NCBI RefSeq assembly: GCF_009696375.1 | Contig: NZ_VUMD01000006.1 | Coordinates: 1 to 64,000 of the forward strand | DNA from: Clostridium porci | Lineage (GTDB): Bacteria; Bacillota; Clostridia; Lachnospirales; Lachnospiraceae | DNA: 64,000 nucleotides | Reading direction: 5' to 3' | Shown: positions 17,496-24,085 of the stretch, piece after piece | Layout: each line of letters opens with the position of its first letter | How positions within the stretch are numbered: position 1 is the first letter of the stretch | The notes under the pieces: generated by a model | Databases searched by the model: none | Seen by the model: only the letters and a program-made list of their open reading frames with translations | Told to the model about the DNA's origin: nothing | Translations under genes and position numbers: made by a program

Positions 17496-17897
17496 TTATT
17501 CAAATACAATCTTAAGTCCCTGTTCTTCTACATGATGTTGATAAAACTTCTCCAATTCCTCTTGCATCAACGCGTTTGCTCCGCCGCCAGCACTTGGGTG
17601 TCCGACAATTGTATGAATTTTTCGAACGTCTTTTGCGTAATATACTGCAATTTTGAGTAAGGCTGTGGCGTATCCCTTTTTTCTATATGCATCTTTTGTA
17701 TGTAATCCTTTGATGCGTATTTTTTCTGCAATCCTTCCATTATACTCTGTTGTAATTTGGATACGAGACAACCACTCTACTTCATTATTGATGGAAATAA
17801 ACAGAGTATCACATTGATCTTCCAGTCGAATATCGTACTGTGGAAAGTTCTCCTGAATATATTTTTGCAATTTATCAAAATAGCATTCGTGCTCCAA
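17496..17897 (-). CDS. GNAT-family acetyltransferase
   Basis: 133 aa starting at TTG 17897, chosen because AAGGAG lies 7 bases upstream. The central motif RKKGYATALLKIAVYYA fits GNAT motif A, which holds acetyl-CoA, and IVGHPSAGGGANALM follows as the usual motif B region. The substrate is unknown. It lies 97 bases downstream of the nuclease-like gene of the toxin-antitoxin-like locus. Some acetyltransferases are themselves toxins or protect against them, but nothing here shows that. A weak possible promoter (TTGAAA, 14 bases, TACAAT) lies in the gap, so it may be independently expressed. Confidence 0.7.
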   Translation of the reverse strand: MEHECYFDKLQKYIQENFPQYDIRLEDQCDTLFISINNEVEWLSRIQITTEYNGRIAEKIRIKGLHTKDAYRKKGYATALLKIAVYYAKDVRKIHTIVGHPSAGGGANALMQEELEKFYQHHVEEQGLKIVFE

Positions 17898-17993
17898 TTT
17901 GTTACTCCTTATCTTTTCTATGTATTGTCCTATGATTGTATTTCTCTATAATCATTTCAAGCGCTCATCTTTCCCTTTCGTGCCAAATGATTC

Positions 17994-18659
17994 CTATTTC
18001 TTTTGTGCTTGCAGTTGTTCGGAATATTCCTTTTGCAATGTTGAATTCAGGCTGTCTAATAATTCTTCGTGTCCTTGAAAGACATTCAGTGCATCAGACA
18101 TATATACAACTTCTCCAAAGTTTGGTTCGTAAGATTGTTTCGCAAATATTGCTAAAACCTTTTTTGTTGATGTTGCGTTGAGCGAATTACTCGCCTTTCT
18201 CATACTCCGAGCTTTATGAGCATCTGATGCGAAAGCAACACACATATTTAAAAGAGGATTTTTAATTGCAACGGGAAAAGTATAGGTATGTGTTTCTAAT
18301 TCATTCAGTAACACTGTTTTCTCAGTATCAGAAGACAAAAGATCATACAATCTCTCTACATCCTGACCTTTACGTTTTAATGTTTGCCATTCATATTTTT
18401 GCATAGTCTCAATGTTCCCTTTATCTAAAGTACCATTGACACAATTATTATAAAATTCTTCATCGCCTAAATTACTATATAGCCCTGTCAGATGTTTGAA
18501 GTCTGCACTAAAGAAACGTACATCTTCCGTAGTATGATCTTCGCAAATAACTCGAAATACCTTGTTTGATAAGCGAGTTTTAAAATTTTGAGCCCCGCTA
18601 ATCGCAAGCGTTCGTAATCTTTCTTTGTGATTATCTGATAATGTATATGGTGTAGCCAT
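17994..18659 (-). CDS. PBECR4-like nuclease-domain protein, candidate toxin
   Basis: 221 aa from the ATG at 18659 (AGAGG 6 bases upstream; ATG 18662 and 18677 also possible). The motif DFKHLTGL, with VICEDH before it and KNPLLNMC after, resembles the PBECR4 group, which is placed with RelE/Barnase/EndoU-like nucleases in phage and conjugative-element proteins. I did not identify catalytic residues with certainty. The layout upstream is unusual: a good promoter, two similar RNA units of about 75 bases, a strong terminator, then this gene. That is the order seen in type III toxin-antitoxin systems, where the repeats are the RNA antitoxin and the downstream gene an endoribonuclease. Toxin activity is inference. 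Confidence 0.55.
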   Translation of the reverse strand: MATPYTLSDNHKERLRTLAISGAQNFKTRLSNKVFRVICEDHTTEDVRFFSADFKHLTGLYSNLGDEEFYNNCVNGTLDKGNIETMQKYEWQTLKRKGQDVERLYDLLSSDTEKTVLLNELETHTYTFPVAIKNPLLNMCVAFASDAHKARSMRKASNSLNATSTKKVLAIFAKQSYEPNFGEVVYMSDALNVFQGHEELLDSLNSTLQKEYSEQLQAQKK

Positions 18660-18686
18660 CATTGTCCTCTTTGACATTCATGTATT

Positions 18687-18715
18687 AGAAAAGCGGGAAA
18701 CCTAACGTTTCCCGC
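18687..18715 (-). terminator. Terminator between RNA repeats and toxin-like gene
   Basis: Perfect stem AGCGGGAAAC/GTTTCCCGCT with TTTTCT on the minus strand. In type III loci such a leaky terminator sets the RNA-to-toxin ratio. Confidence 0.85.
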
Positions 18716-18925
18716 TCCTGCAGTTTCCTGTTGGTTGTCAACCTCACACACCCTATAGGTGTGTAAATACGGATCTAGGTTTGAAGACTCCCAGCTGTCT
18801 ACGACATTCCTGCTTGTCGCCAGCCTCGTACACTCTATAAGTGTACAATTTCGGACCTGGAGTTTTACCGGCTTCCAGTTGCCCACAACTTAAGATGCTG
18901 CAACATCACAAGCATTACTGTTTGT
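18687..18925 (-). ncRNA. Two-unit repeat RNA, candidate antitoxin RNA
   Basis: The predicted transcript runs from about 18925 to the terminator at 18687. It holds two related units (18807-18881 and 18724-18797; period 83). Conserved blocks include CAGG, GAGG, a hairpin with loop CTATA or TTATAG, and CAGGA. The hairpin stem changes on both sides between units (CACAC/GTGTG against GTACAC/GTGTAC), i.e. compensatory change, which argues for a selected RNA structure. A 75-aa frame across it is not convincing. Known type III antitoxin repeats are usually shorter (about 35-50 bases), so this would be a divergent form. Confidence 0.6.
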
Positions 18926-18931
18926 ATAATT

Positions 18932-18960
18932 AGTATATGCGTTTTTATAAAAATTGTCAA
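18932..18960 (-). promoter_or_regulatory. Consensus promoter of the repeat RNA
   Basis: Minus strand: TTGACA, 17 bases, TATACT. This is the closest match to a housekeeping promoter in this part of the window and lacks both element boxes. Confidence 0.8.
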
Positions 18961-18992
18961 TGCTTCTATCGCATTTTTATATATGTATACAG

Positions 18993-19320
18993 GCGAAACA
19001 TCCCGCAGGTGCGGGAATATAAGCAATCACCTGTGATGATAAGGTCAACAGAAGGAACCCCCCCGGATGCGGGGAAAACTACAATGGCGGTTTGGGAATT
19101 ACAAAGAATCGTAGGATCACCCCGCGGATACGGGGAAACCGGTGCGTTTCTGCATCCACCTCGGAAAACAGAGGATCGCCCCCGCTTACGCAGGAAAAAC
19201 CGGACCCATACTCGAATCGGTACATCGCCGCCAGGATCACCCCGCTCATGCGGGGAATACCTCTGCGAGGCTTGGCAGGCTTAAAGCCCCAGGGAACACC
19301 CCCGTGGGTGCGGGGAATAC
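18993..19320 (-). CRISPR. Degenerate six-repeat type I-E-like array
   Basis: Repeats at 18993-19020, 19052-19079, 19113-19140, 19173-19200, 19233-19260 and 19293-19320, period 60-61, five spacers of 31-33 bases. The repeat nearest the leader (19293) is best preserved; the others carry several changes, and the far end is worst, as expected for an ageing array. Read on the minus strand they start TATTCCCCGC. The leader at 19321-19390 shares TTTTAAGCCATTTC and CCATTTTCATTTAACTGC with the two mini-arrays. No separate promoter is evident; transcription could enter from the RusA operon. No cas genes are in the window. Confidence 0.8.
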
Positions 19321-19433
19321 ACTTAAAAAACTCTGATTTTAAGCCATTTCTAATTTGCAAAAAGCCCATTTTCATTTAACTGCAAATCTACTGTTTCCGA
19401 TTGAAATGGGGATTGACAACAACGGTGTTCGAC

Positions 19434-20141
19434 TTACGCCACAAACGTTCCCTTCTTCCTCATGGCTCTTTTCTGCTTGTCGTTGATCTGCTCGAATCGC
19501 AGTTTGTAGTAATACAGCTCGTCACGATCCGCCGGCGGCAGGGAGTAATGCAAAAAGTCAATCGGGAACTCATAGAGGTCTCTGGCTGCACTGTTTAACT
19601 TATAGTTGCTCAGTACCTTTCTGCCTTCCGTGCTGGCAAACAGATCATACACCTCATGAATGTTCTTAAACGGCCCGATCATCTGCAGCATTCTCTGGAA
19701 GCAGATGCCAGCTCGATATGCACCCTTCTCCTCTGTGAAAAAGCCCTTTTTGAATCGCTTGATCTCCTTGTCAAGCACACGATCATAGTAGGTCTCGATT
19801 GCCTGCTTTTCATTGTAGGAATATCGGTCCGGGAACAGGCGATGTACCAGGTACTGCATATTGTCCATGGGATCCAGCTCTACGGGGAAACGAATTCTCT
19901 GCTTTACGATACCGTCGAGCCTCATTCGCTTTAACTCGTGTGCATTTAAGTTGTAACGGAACTGCTCCGGCTCCCAGCCGCGGTAATAAGTAAACGCGTA
20001 ACGCACCAATTTGAGTACGATCTCTTCATCAGCCGGATTGTACTCTTTCTTGCCGTTCACCGTTGACTCAAACAGTTCCTTGCCGCAAGTGGCCTTATTT
20101 CCCATCAAGACATCATCATACAGAGCGAAAACGCTATCCAT
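19434..20141 (-). CDS. Unknown protein coupled to RusA
   Basis: 235 aa. ATG 20141 is preferred over 20156 because GGAGG sits 8 bases before it. The start overlaps the RusA stop by 8 bases, so the two are translationally coupled. The protein is soluble, rich in Tyr/Arg, with helical text such as YNEKQAIETYYDRVLDKEIKRFKKGFF and a basic tail (KQKRAMRKKGTFVA). I recognise no domain. Its place between a resolvase and a CRISPR array suggests a role in element DNA processing, but that rests on context only. Confidence 0.7.
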   Translation of the reverse strand: MDSVFALYDDVLMGNKATCGKELFESTVNGKKEYNPADEEIVLKLVRYAFTYYRGWEPEQFRYNLNAHELKRMRLDGIVKQRIRFPVELDPMDNMQYLVHRLFPDRYSYNEKQAIETYYDRVLDKEIKRFKKGFFTEEKGAYRAGICFQRMLQMIGPFKNIHEVYDLFASTEGRKVLSNYKLNSAARDLYEFPIDFLHYSLPPADRDELYYYKLRFEQINDKQKRAMRKKGTFVA

Positions 20142-20619
20142 TCTTCTTTCCTCCATTTTTCTTCTTTGCCGGCGGAAACGTTGGTTCTACCTTTTCAATC
20201 GTTACCTCGGTCCGTGGATTTTCTTTATCATAATAAACTCGGCTGCCATCCGTCGATACAATGACCCTGCAGTGATCCTCTGTCAACAGTCCATGGGTAA
20301 CCAGGACGTCATGTAGGGCTTCATTGAGATTGGTCAGATCTACAATTCGTAAGGTATCGACGTAATACAGTGCTTTGACATTGACAGGATCATCAATCTG
20401 CAGAGGTTTGATAAAAATTCCACAGTCTTTTGCGTATTGTAAATATTGCGGTGAAGGAGATACGAATGGTACCTTTTTATTCGCCCCTGTTTCTGTCGCC
20501 TTGTTCCTGTAAAAAATTTGCTGGTGATTTTTCTTCGTGTAGGGTTTTATGGGGATCATCACATGGACGGCCCCATCTTTTTCAACGTGTGTTCCGACTT
20601 TCATCTCCAATGGACTCAC
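20134..20619 (-). CDS. rusA: RusA-type Holliday junction resolvase
   Basis: 161 aa. N-terminal IPIKPYTKKNHQQIFYR and the core VDLTNLNEALHDVLVTHGLL-TEDHCRVI follow the RusA pattern, in which conserved Asp residues bind the metal that cuts four-way junctions. The Lys/Gly tail PAKKKNGGKKNG may bind DNA. The assigned start is a GTG at 20619 with AGAAAGGG close upstream; ATG 20604 is another choice. Phages and plasmids use RusA to resolve replication or recombination junctions. It is coupled to the 235-aa unknown downstream. Confidence 0.85.
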   Translation of the reverse strand: MSPLEMKVGTHVEKDGAVHVMIPIKPYTKKNHQQIFYRNKATETGANKKVPFVSPSPQYLQYAKDCGIFIKPLQIDDPVNVKALYYVDTLRIVDLTNLNEALHDVLVTHGLLTEDHCRVIVSTDGSRVYYDKENPRTEVTIEKVEPTFPPAKKKNGGKKNG

Positions 20620-20628
20620 CCCTTTCTC

Positions 20629-20656
20629 GACTCACCCCCGCTTATGCGGGGAATAC
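20629..20656 (-). repeat. Solitary type I-E-like CRISPR repeat
   Basis: One 28-base unit (minus strand TATTCCCCGCATAAGC...) matching the arrays at 7.8, 17.2 and 19 kb, alone between two genes just ahead of rusA. No leader or second repeat is seen. Confidence 0.55.
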
Positions 20657-20681
20657 AGGTGCCATCCGCACCGGTCACAAA

Positions 20682-21074
20682 TTACCTGCCATCCGTAAAT
20701 TTCAACTCTTCATTGACCTGCTGTTTTACCGTAATCAGGCGGGAAGCAGCATCATATGTAGCTTTCATGATACCGGCAAAATGCTGAAAGATTTCTTCTC
20801 TTGAAAGGGCATCTTCGCATTCCTTTTTATCCGCACCCTCTCGCTTTAACTGGCGTTTTCGCAGTTTTGCAATCATGGCCATGGTGGACAGATAGGAATA
20901 TTCCGAAGCGCTCTGGCTTAACAGCTGTCCGATGACCTGCATATCCTCAACCGTTTCTACCGTTGGCGGGATTTTTAATTGACATCGTGCCTGAACAAGA
21001 TAGATCAGTTCCTCTGGCGGTGTCACAAGAATCTGTGCAATCGTTAAATCTTCAATTTTCGGTTCCTGTTCCAT
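20682..21074 (-). CDS. Small helical protein of unknown role
   Basis: 130 aa from ATG 21074 (AAAGGAG upstream); the longer frame to 21110 lacks a ribosome site. Begins MEQEPKIEDLTIAQILVTPPEEL. Mostly helical, with a basic stretch AKLRKRQLKREGADKKE and a C-terminal REEIFQHFAGIMKATYDAAS. Probably cytoplasmic. It resembles the many small proteins of element DNA-processing operons in size only; I recognise no family. It sits 14 bases from the gene upstream, so it belongs to the same operon. Confidence 0.65.
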   Translation of the reverse strand: MEQEPKIEDLTIAQILVTPPEELIYLVQARCQLKIPPTVETVEDMQVIGQLLSQSASEYSYLSTMAMIAKLRKRQLKREGADKKECEDALSREEIFQHFAGIMKATYDAASRLITVKQQVNEELKFTDGR

Positions 21075-21087
21075 ATTTGTACTCCTT

Positions 21088-21348
21088 TTAGAAAAACGGA
21101 AGCAGCTCAAACAAAATGAGTCTGGATTCCGGATTTAACCATGTTGCAATGCCGACAAAGACCAGGAATGTAATGAGGCAGGACAAAAGTCCGCGCAGGA
21201 TGGCGATCAAATAGTCTTTTGCTCCTTTTTCCTTGACGTAAAAATCATCATCGGCAATACCGGCCTGTTCCTTTAGGTCTTCCTGCTTTTGCTGTCTTTT
21301 CTCTTCTTCTTCGACCTTTTCCATCAGGCTTTTGTTAAACTTCCCCAT
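21088..21348 (-). CDS. Small membrane protein with cytoplasmic coiled coil
   Basis: 86 aa from ATG 21348, chosen because AAGGAGGGG lies upstream. Charged N-terminal half (EKVEEEEKRQQKQEDLKEQ) predicts a coiled coil; one membrane segment follows (AILRGLLSCLITFLVFVGIA). The start overlaps the end of the ParA-like gene by 14 bases. The charged arm plus single anchor could tether a partner, perhaps the ParA-like protein, to the membrane; this is inference from adjacency. Confidence 0.7.
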   Translation of the reverse strand: MGKFNKSLMEKVEEEEKRQQKQEDLKEQAGIADDDFYVKEKGAKDYLIAILRGLLSCLITFLVFVGIATWLNPESRLILFELLPFF

Positions 21349-21979
21349 TGCCTTCCCCTCCTTGAATGATACGGACTGCATTGTCCATCACAGTCATAAA
21401 ACAGTCATGAGCCAGGTACACGGTATCTGCATCCTGCTTTCCGGTTGCAAGTGTGAACGGATCCGGAGAAAACGGCATAAAAGCGGTCATAGAAGCCTTA
21501 TCCTGCATCAGTGCCAGAATGTCCTTTTCATCTTTTCCCGGAATGAAATTAAACACGTAAATGGCTTTCCTAAGCGCCTCGTCTTTTAACGCAAGCTCGG
21601 TGTGGAAAATCTCATTGGGCTTCATGCCGGAAACCAGGACATTGGCTCCGCAGTTTAAGAATTCCTTTTTATCAAATGCTTTTGCCGTGATACTGCCATA
21701 ATCGCAGATCAGATAGTTATAATGTGTTCCGCCCTCCACCAGCTCCGGCAGTCTTGATTTTGAGTACATGTCGATGCCATTGTATGTGATCTTGCCTGGC
21801 AGTTTGTCCTTTACACAGTCTGCATAAAGTGACGTGCAGCCCCAGATGTAATCCTGAGCATTTGCTTCCACGTAGGCCGCTTCATAGCCCATCTGTTTTA
21901 ACCAGTTGACCAGCGACAATGCTACGGTCGTGGTTCCGATACGCGGCATGACACCGGCAATATGTATAATTCCGTCCAT
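21335..21979 (-). CDS. ParA/MinD-like protein with altered P-loop
   Basis: 214 aa, AAGGAG upstream. The N-terminus IIHIAGVMPRIGTTTVALSLVNWLKQMG has the layout of a ParA/CobQ-type P-loop, and LICDYGSITAKAF looks like the Walker B strand. The P-loop reads GVMPRIGTTT: the Lys that normally precedes the last Thr is missing. It may bind nucleotide weakly or act as a non-hydrolysing scaffold, as some TadZ/CpaE-like proteins are thought to. Partition or positioning of a transfer complex is possible. Operon with the small membrane protein. Confidence 0.7.
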   Translation of the reverse strand: MDGIIHIAGVMPRIGTTTVALSLVNWLKQMGYEAAYVEANAQDYIWGCTSLYADCVKDKLPGKITYNGIDMYSKSRLPELVEGGTHYNYLICDYGSITAKAFDKKEFLNCGANVLVSGMKPNEIFHTELALKDEALRKAIYVFNFIPGKDEKDILALMQDKASMTAFMPFSPDPFTLATGKQDADTVYLAHDCFMTVMDNAVRIIQGGEGNGEV

Positions 21980-22000
21980 GATGTTCTCCTTATCACATTT

Positions 22001-22648
22001 TTATTTGTTCGCGGGACTTTTGTCCTCGTATTCCATTAGCCAGTTTTCCATATACTTCTGGAATTCCGTTGTTGTAGTTGGCTTGATTCTTTGATAGAAC
22101 TCTTTCACTTTATTCATGTCGCTGTCGCACACTGGAAGAGTATGTTCAATCAATGTGCGTACATCTTTTTCCGTTACCATCTCGTTTTCTGTGTTTGTGT
22201 ATTCCGATGGAAAAAGCGGAAATTGATCCAATATAGTATCTGCTTGATGACGAACAAACCGTTTGCACGACATACCTAGCGGCATCTGTGGGAGACGCAT
22301 CAATTTTGTTACATAAAAGAGTGCTACGCTTGGTTGCGAATTACACCCACAGGATCGTAATTCATTTACTGTGCGAGGCAAGATCTGGATATGTCTCACA
22401 TCGTTTACCGTTTTATATACATCTTTTATCATGTCACATATAGTGATGCAGAGTATTACACCAAGAAGTTCGAGGAGGAGTCCAAGCGTGGAGTATATAA
22501 CGATCTCTATGGTTGGCCACCGATCAAAACGTTTCAAAAAATAAAAATTGAGATACAGTAATATGATACCGCCGATGATTTCCATGATTGTATAGATTGT
22601 TTCTGAATACAGCTCATAGAACGTTTTAAGAAAACTGCGTTTTTTCAT
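22001..22648 (-). CDS. Two-helix membrane protein, paralogue 2
   Basis: 215 aa from ATG 22648; the frame continues upstream to 22945 but that part overlaps the paralogous gene. Two membrane segments (TIYTIMEIIGGIILLYLNFYF and VIYSTLGLLLELLGVILCITI) are followed by a cytoplasmic domain with LPRTVNELRSCGCNSQPSVALFYVTK and a terminal YQRIKPTTTTEFQKYMENWL. The last two motifs are shared with the frameshifted gene upstream, so the pair arose by tandem duplication. Family and function unknown. Confidence 0.75.
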   Translation of the reverse strand: MKKRSFLKTFYELYSETIYTIMEIIGGIILLYLNFYFLKRFDRWPTIEIVIYSTLGLLLELLGVILCITICDMIKDVYKTVNDVRHIQILPRTVNELRSCGCNSQPSVALFYVTKLMRLPQMPLGMSCKRFVRHQADTILDQFPLFPSEYTNTENEMVTEKDVRTLIEHTLPVCDSDMNKVKEFYQRIKPTTTTEFQKYMENWLMEYEDKSPANK

Positions 22649-22655
22649 TTGAGAT

Positions 22656-23302
22656 TTATTCCTTTCCTTTTGAATTGTATGTTTTAAGCCAATGATCCAT
22701 ATACTGCTGAAACGTTTCCGTTGTAGTCGGCTTAATGATTTGATAAAATTTTTCACATGGGCCTTCGTTTGGCATTTGAGATTTATCATCCCATGATTCT
22801 TCCATCCAGCTAAGAAAACGCCGAGAAACTCCACCGGTTTTAATTTCATCCCATAGCATTGCATTCGCTGGATACAGAAATGAAAATTCAAGACATAGAG
22901 CGTCAATTTGTGTGCGCATCCATTGACGGCATTTTCGGCTAACACATTTACGCTTAGAAATCATCGATTTTGTTGCATAAAAGAGTGCCACCGTCTGCCA
23001 TGAATTGCAGCCCAAAGCTCGCAGTTCTTCTGCCGTTCTTGGCAATTTAGAAAGATATCGAATCACCATAATCGATTGACATATATGGATGCCCGTAGTC
23101 AAAAATTTACCGATAGTAAAAACCAAAGAAGTGTTAGTAACAAATTGGCTTGTTCAGAGAATGGATCAATATAATGAAACTCCTGCACTGTAACGCGCAT
23201 AAAGATAATGGCTACTATCCAGTACAAAACAATAGGGAGAATAAATGTAGTGTTATCTGGATATATCTCATTCCATGTTTGTCGAAATCCATGCGTTGTC
23301 AT
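22656..23302 (-). pseudogene. Two-helix membrane protein, paralogue 1, frameshifted
   Basis: The N-terminal part starts at ATG 23302 (AAAGGAG upstream) with MTTHGFRQTW and a membrane helix, and stops at 23099. The second helix and the conserved C-terminal domain (LPRTAEELRALGCNSWQTVALFY, FYQIIKPTTTETFQQYMDHWL) continue in the -1 frame from about 23126 to 22656. The break coincides with five A (23118-23122). It may be a real loss, a sequencing error, or phase variation at the short run. Confidence 0.7.
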
Positions 23303-23367
23303 CGCTATTCTCCTTTCATTTATCTGTGTTCGGTGCTACATTTTTCACAACCGTTCTTCTTCCCTCT

Positions 23368-23487
23368 TCAATAATAAAAGTTCTCATATCCGGCTGTGCA
23401 AATGCCTTTTCGAGGAATGTTGGATGGACAGTGTTTACATGCTTCGTAGAATTTAAGCGCCGGTTGTCTGGTGGTGCTTCGTCCCAT
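23368..23487 (-). CDS. 39-aa Cys-rich protein behind a class 1 promoter
   Basis: A short frame not apparent from length alone: ATG 23487 with GAAGGGAG upstream, encoding MGRSTTRQPALKFYEACKHC and on to GICTAGYENFYY. CKHC and a third Cys in GIC hint at a metal site, with Cys-Cys spacing 3 and then 10. It is the first gene after a clear class 1 promoter whose -10 is about 25 bases upstream. The overlapping 75-aa frame (23316-23543) begins inside the promoter and is less likely. Function unknown. Confidence 0.55.
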   Translation of the reverse strand: MGRSTTRQPALKFYEACKHCPSNIPRKGICTAGYENFYY

Positions 23488-23514
23488 ACTATGCACTCCC
23501 TTCGTTTTTCTACT

Positions 23515-23562
23515 ATTATATGGAAAGCGCTTTCTGGCATCAAAATTCAAATGTTGCGGATA
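23515..23562 (-). promoter_or_regulatory. Class 1 promoter of the 39-aa gene
   Basis: Minus strand: TATCCGCAA, 10 bases, TTGATG, 17 bases, TATAAT. This is one of the best matches in the window. Confidence 0.8.
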
Positions 23563-23601
23563 TGAAAAATGTGTCTTTTTTAGAAGCAATTTCAAATAAA
23601 A

Positions 23602-23632
23602 GAAAAAGAGCCTCTTGCACAGAAGCTCTTTT
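23602..23632 (-). terminator. Terminator after the 87-aa gene
   Basis: Minus strand: AAAAGAGCTTCTG, loop, AGAGGCTCTTTTTC. Confidence 0.75.
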
Positions 23633-23656
23633 GTTGGGATGGGTGTGTTACTTCTC

Positions 23657-23920
23657 TTACATGAGTGACTGACGCTGCAGGTTTGCCGTCCACTCGGAGT
23701 ATGCTGACTGGTTCAGAATATTGTCTCCTGCCCTCATCAAACATACCGGTGTGCCGTCTTTCCTGCGCAGCCCAGCAAAGTCCTGAGAAACAGGATCTTT
23801 TCTGAGGATTGTCATAAGTGCTTTTCGCATACAGCCTACGATTCCTGGTTTGTCATGTCCAAACTGCGAATAGTAGTGCCGTGCTGCTAAAATGTCATTG
23901 CTTGTGTAGTACATCATCAT
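23657..23920 (-). CDS. Small protein of unknown function
   Basis: 87 aa (or 86/85 from the second or third ATG), AGGAGGG directly upstream. Sequence begins MMMYYTSNDILAARHYYSQF and contains GCMRKALMTILRKDP and GLRRKDGTPVCLMRAGDN. Probably soluble. I recognise no family. It is a single-gene unit between the RecD2 gene and a terminator, with a class 2-type -10 (24044) about 125 bases upstream and a GC-rich hairpin in its leader. Confidence 0.65.
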   Translation of the reverse strand: MMMYYTSNDILAARHYYSQFGHDKPGIVGCMRKALMTILRKDPVSQDFAGLRRKDGTPVCLMRAGDNILNQSAYSEWTANLQRQSLM

Positions 23921-23962
23921 TTCCCTCCTGAATAAAACGTTTTTTCACATCTATATCATCAG

Positions 23963-24005
23963 GAGTACCCATAAGTGCCCCTGTTGTTTTCACAGGGACA
24001 CGTCC
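23963..24005 (-). other. Hairpin in the leader of the 87-aa gene
   Basis: Minus strand: GTGTCCCTGT, GAAAAC loop, AACAGGGGCAC. There is no T-run behind it, so it looks like a leader structure or RNA-stabilising hairpin, not a clear terminator for RecD2. Confidence 0.4.
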
Positions 24006-24043
24006 CAAAATATGTTCTCAAATGCCTCTAAGGACATAGAAGA

Positions 24044-24049
24044 ATTATG
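24044..24049 (-). promoter_or_regulatory. Possible CATAATT -10
   Basis: Minus strand CCATAATTC, between the RecD2 stop and the 87-aa gene. No ACCAA box. Confidence 0.35.
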
Positions 24050-24085
24050 GGTTGTGATACCGCATATTTCGTATAAAAGCGTTCG

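Noticed and set aside
18659-18886. 75-aa frame across the RNA repeats
   Set aside because: The two units differ by compensatory stem changes and by length, which preserves RNA structure, not codons; no ribosome site.
22649-22945. N-terminal extension of the 215-aa membrane protein
   Set aside because: It is out-of-frame translation of the upstream paralogue; the ATG at 22648 matches the start of the paralogue.
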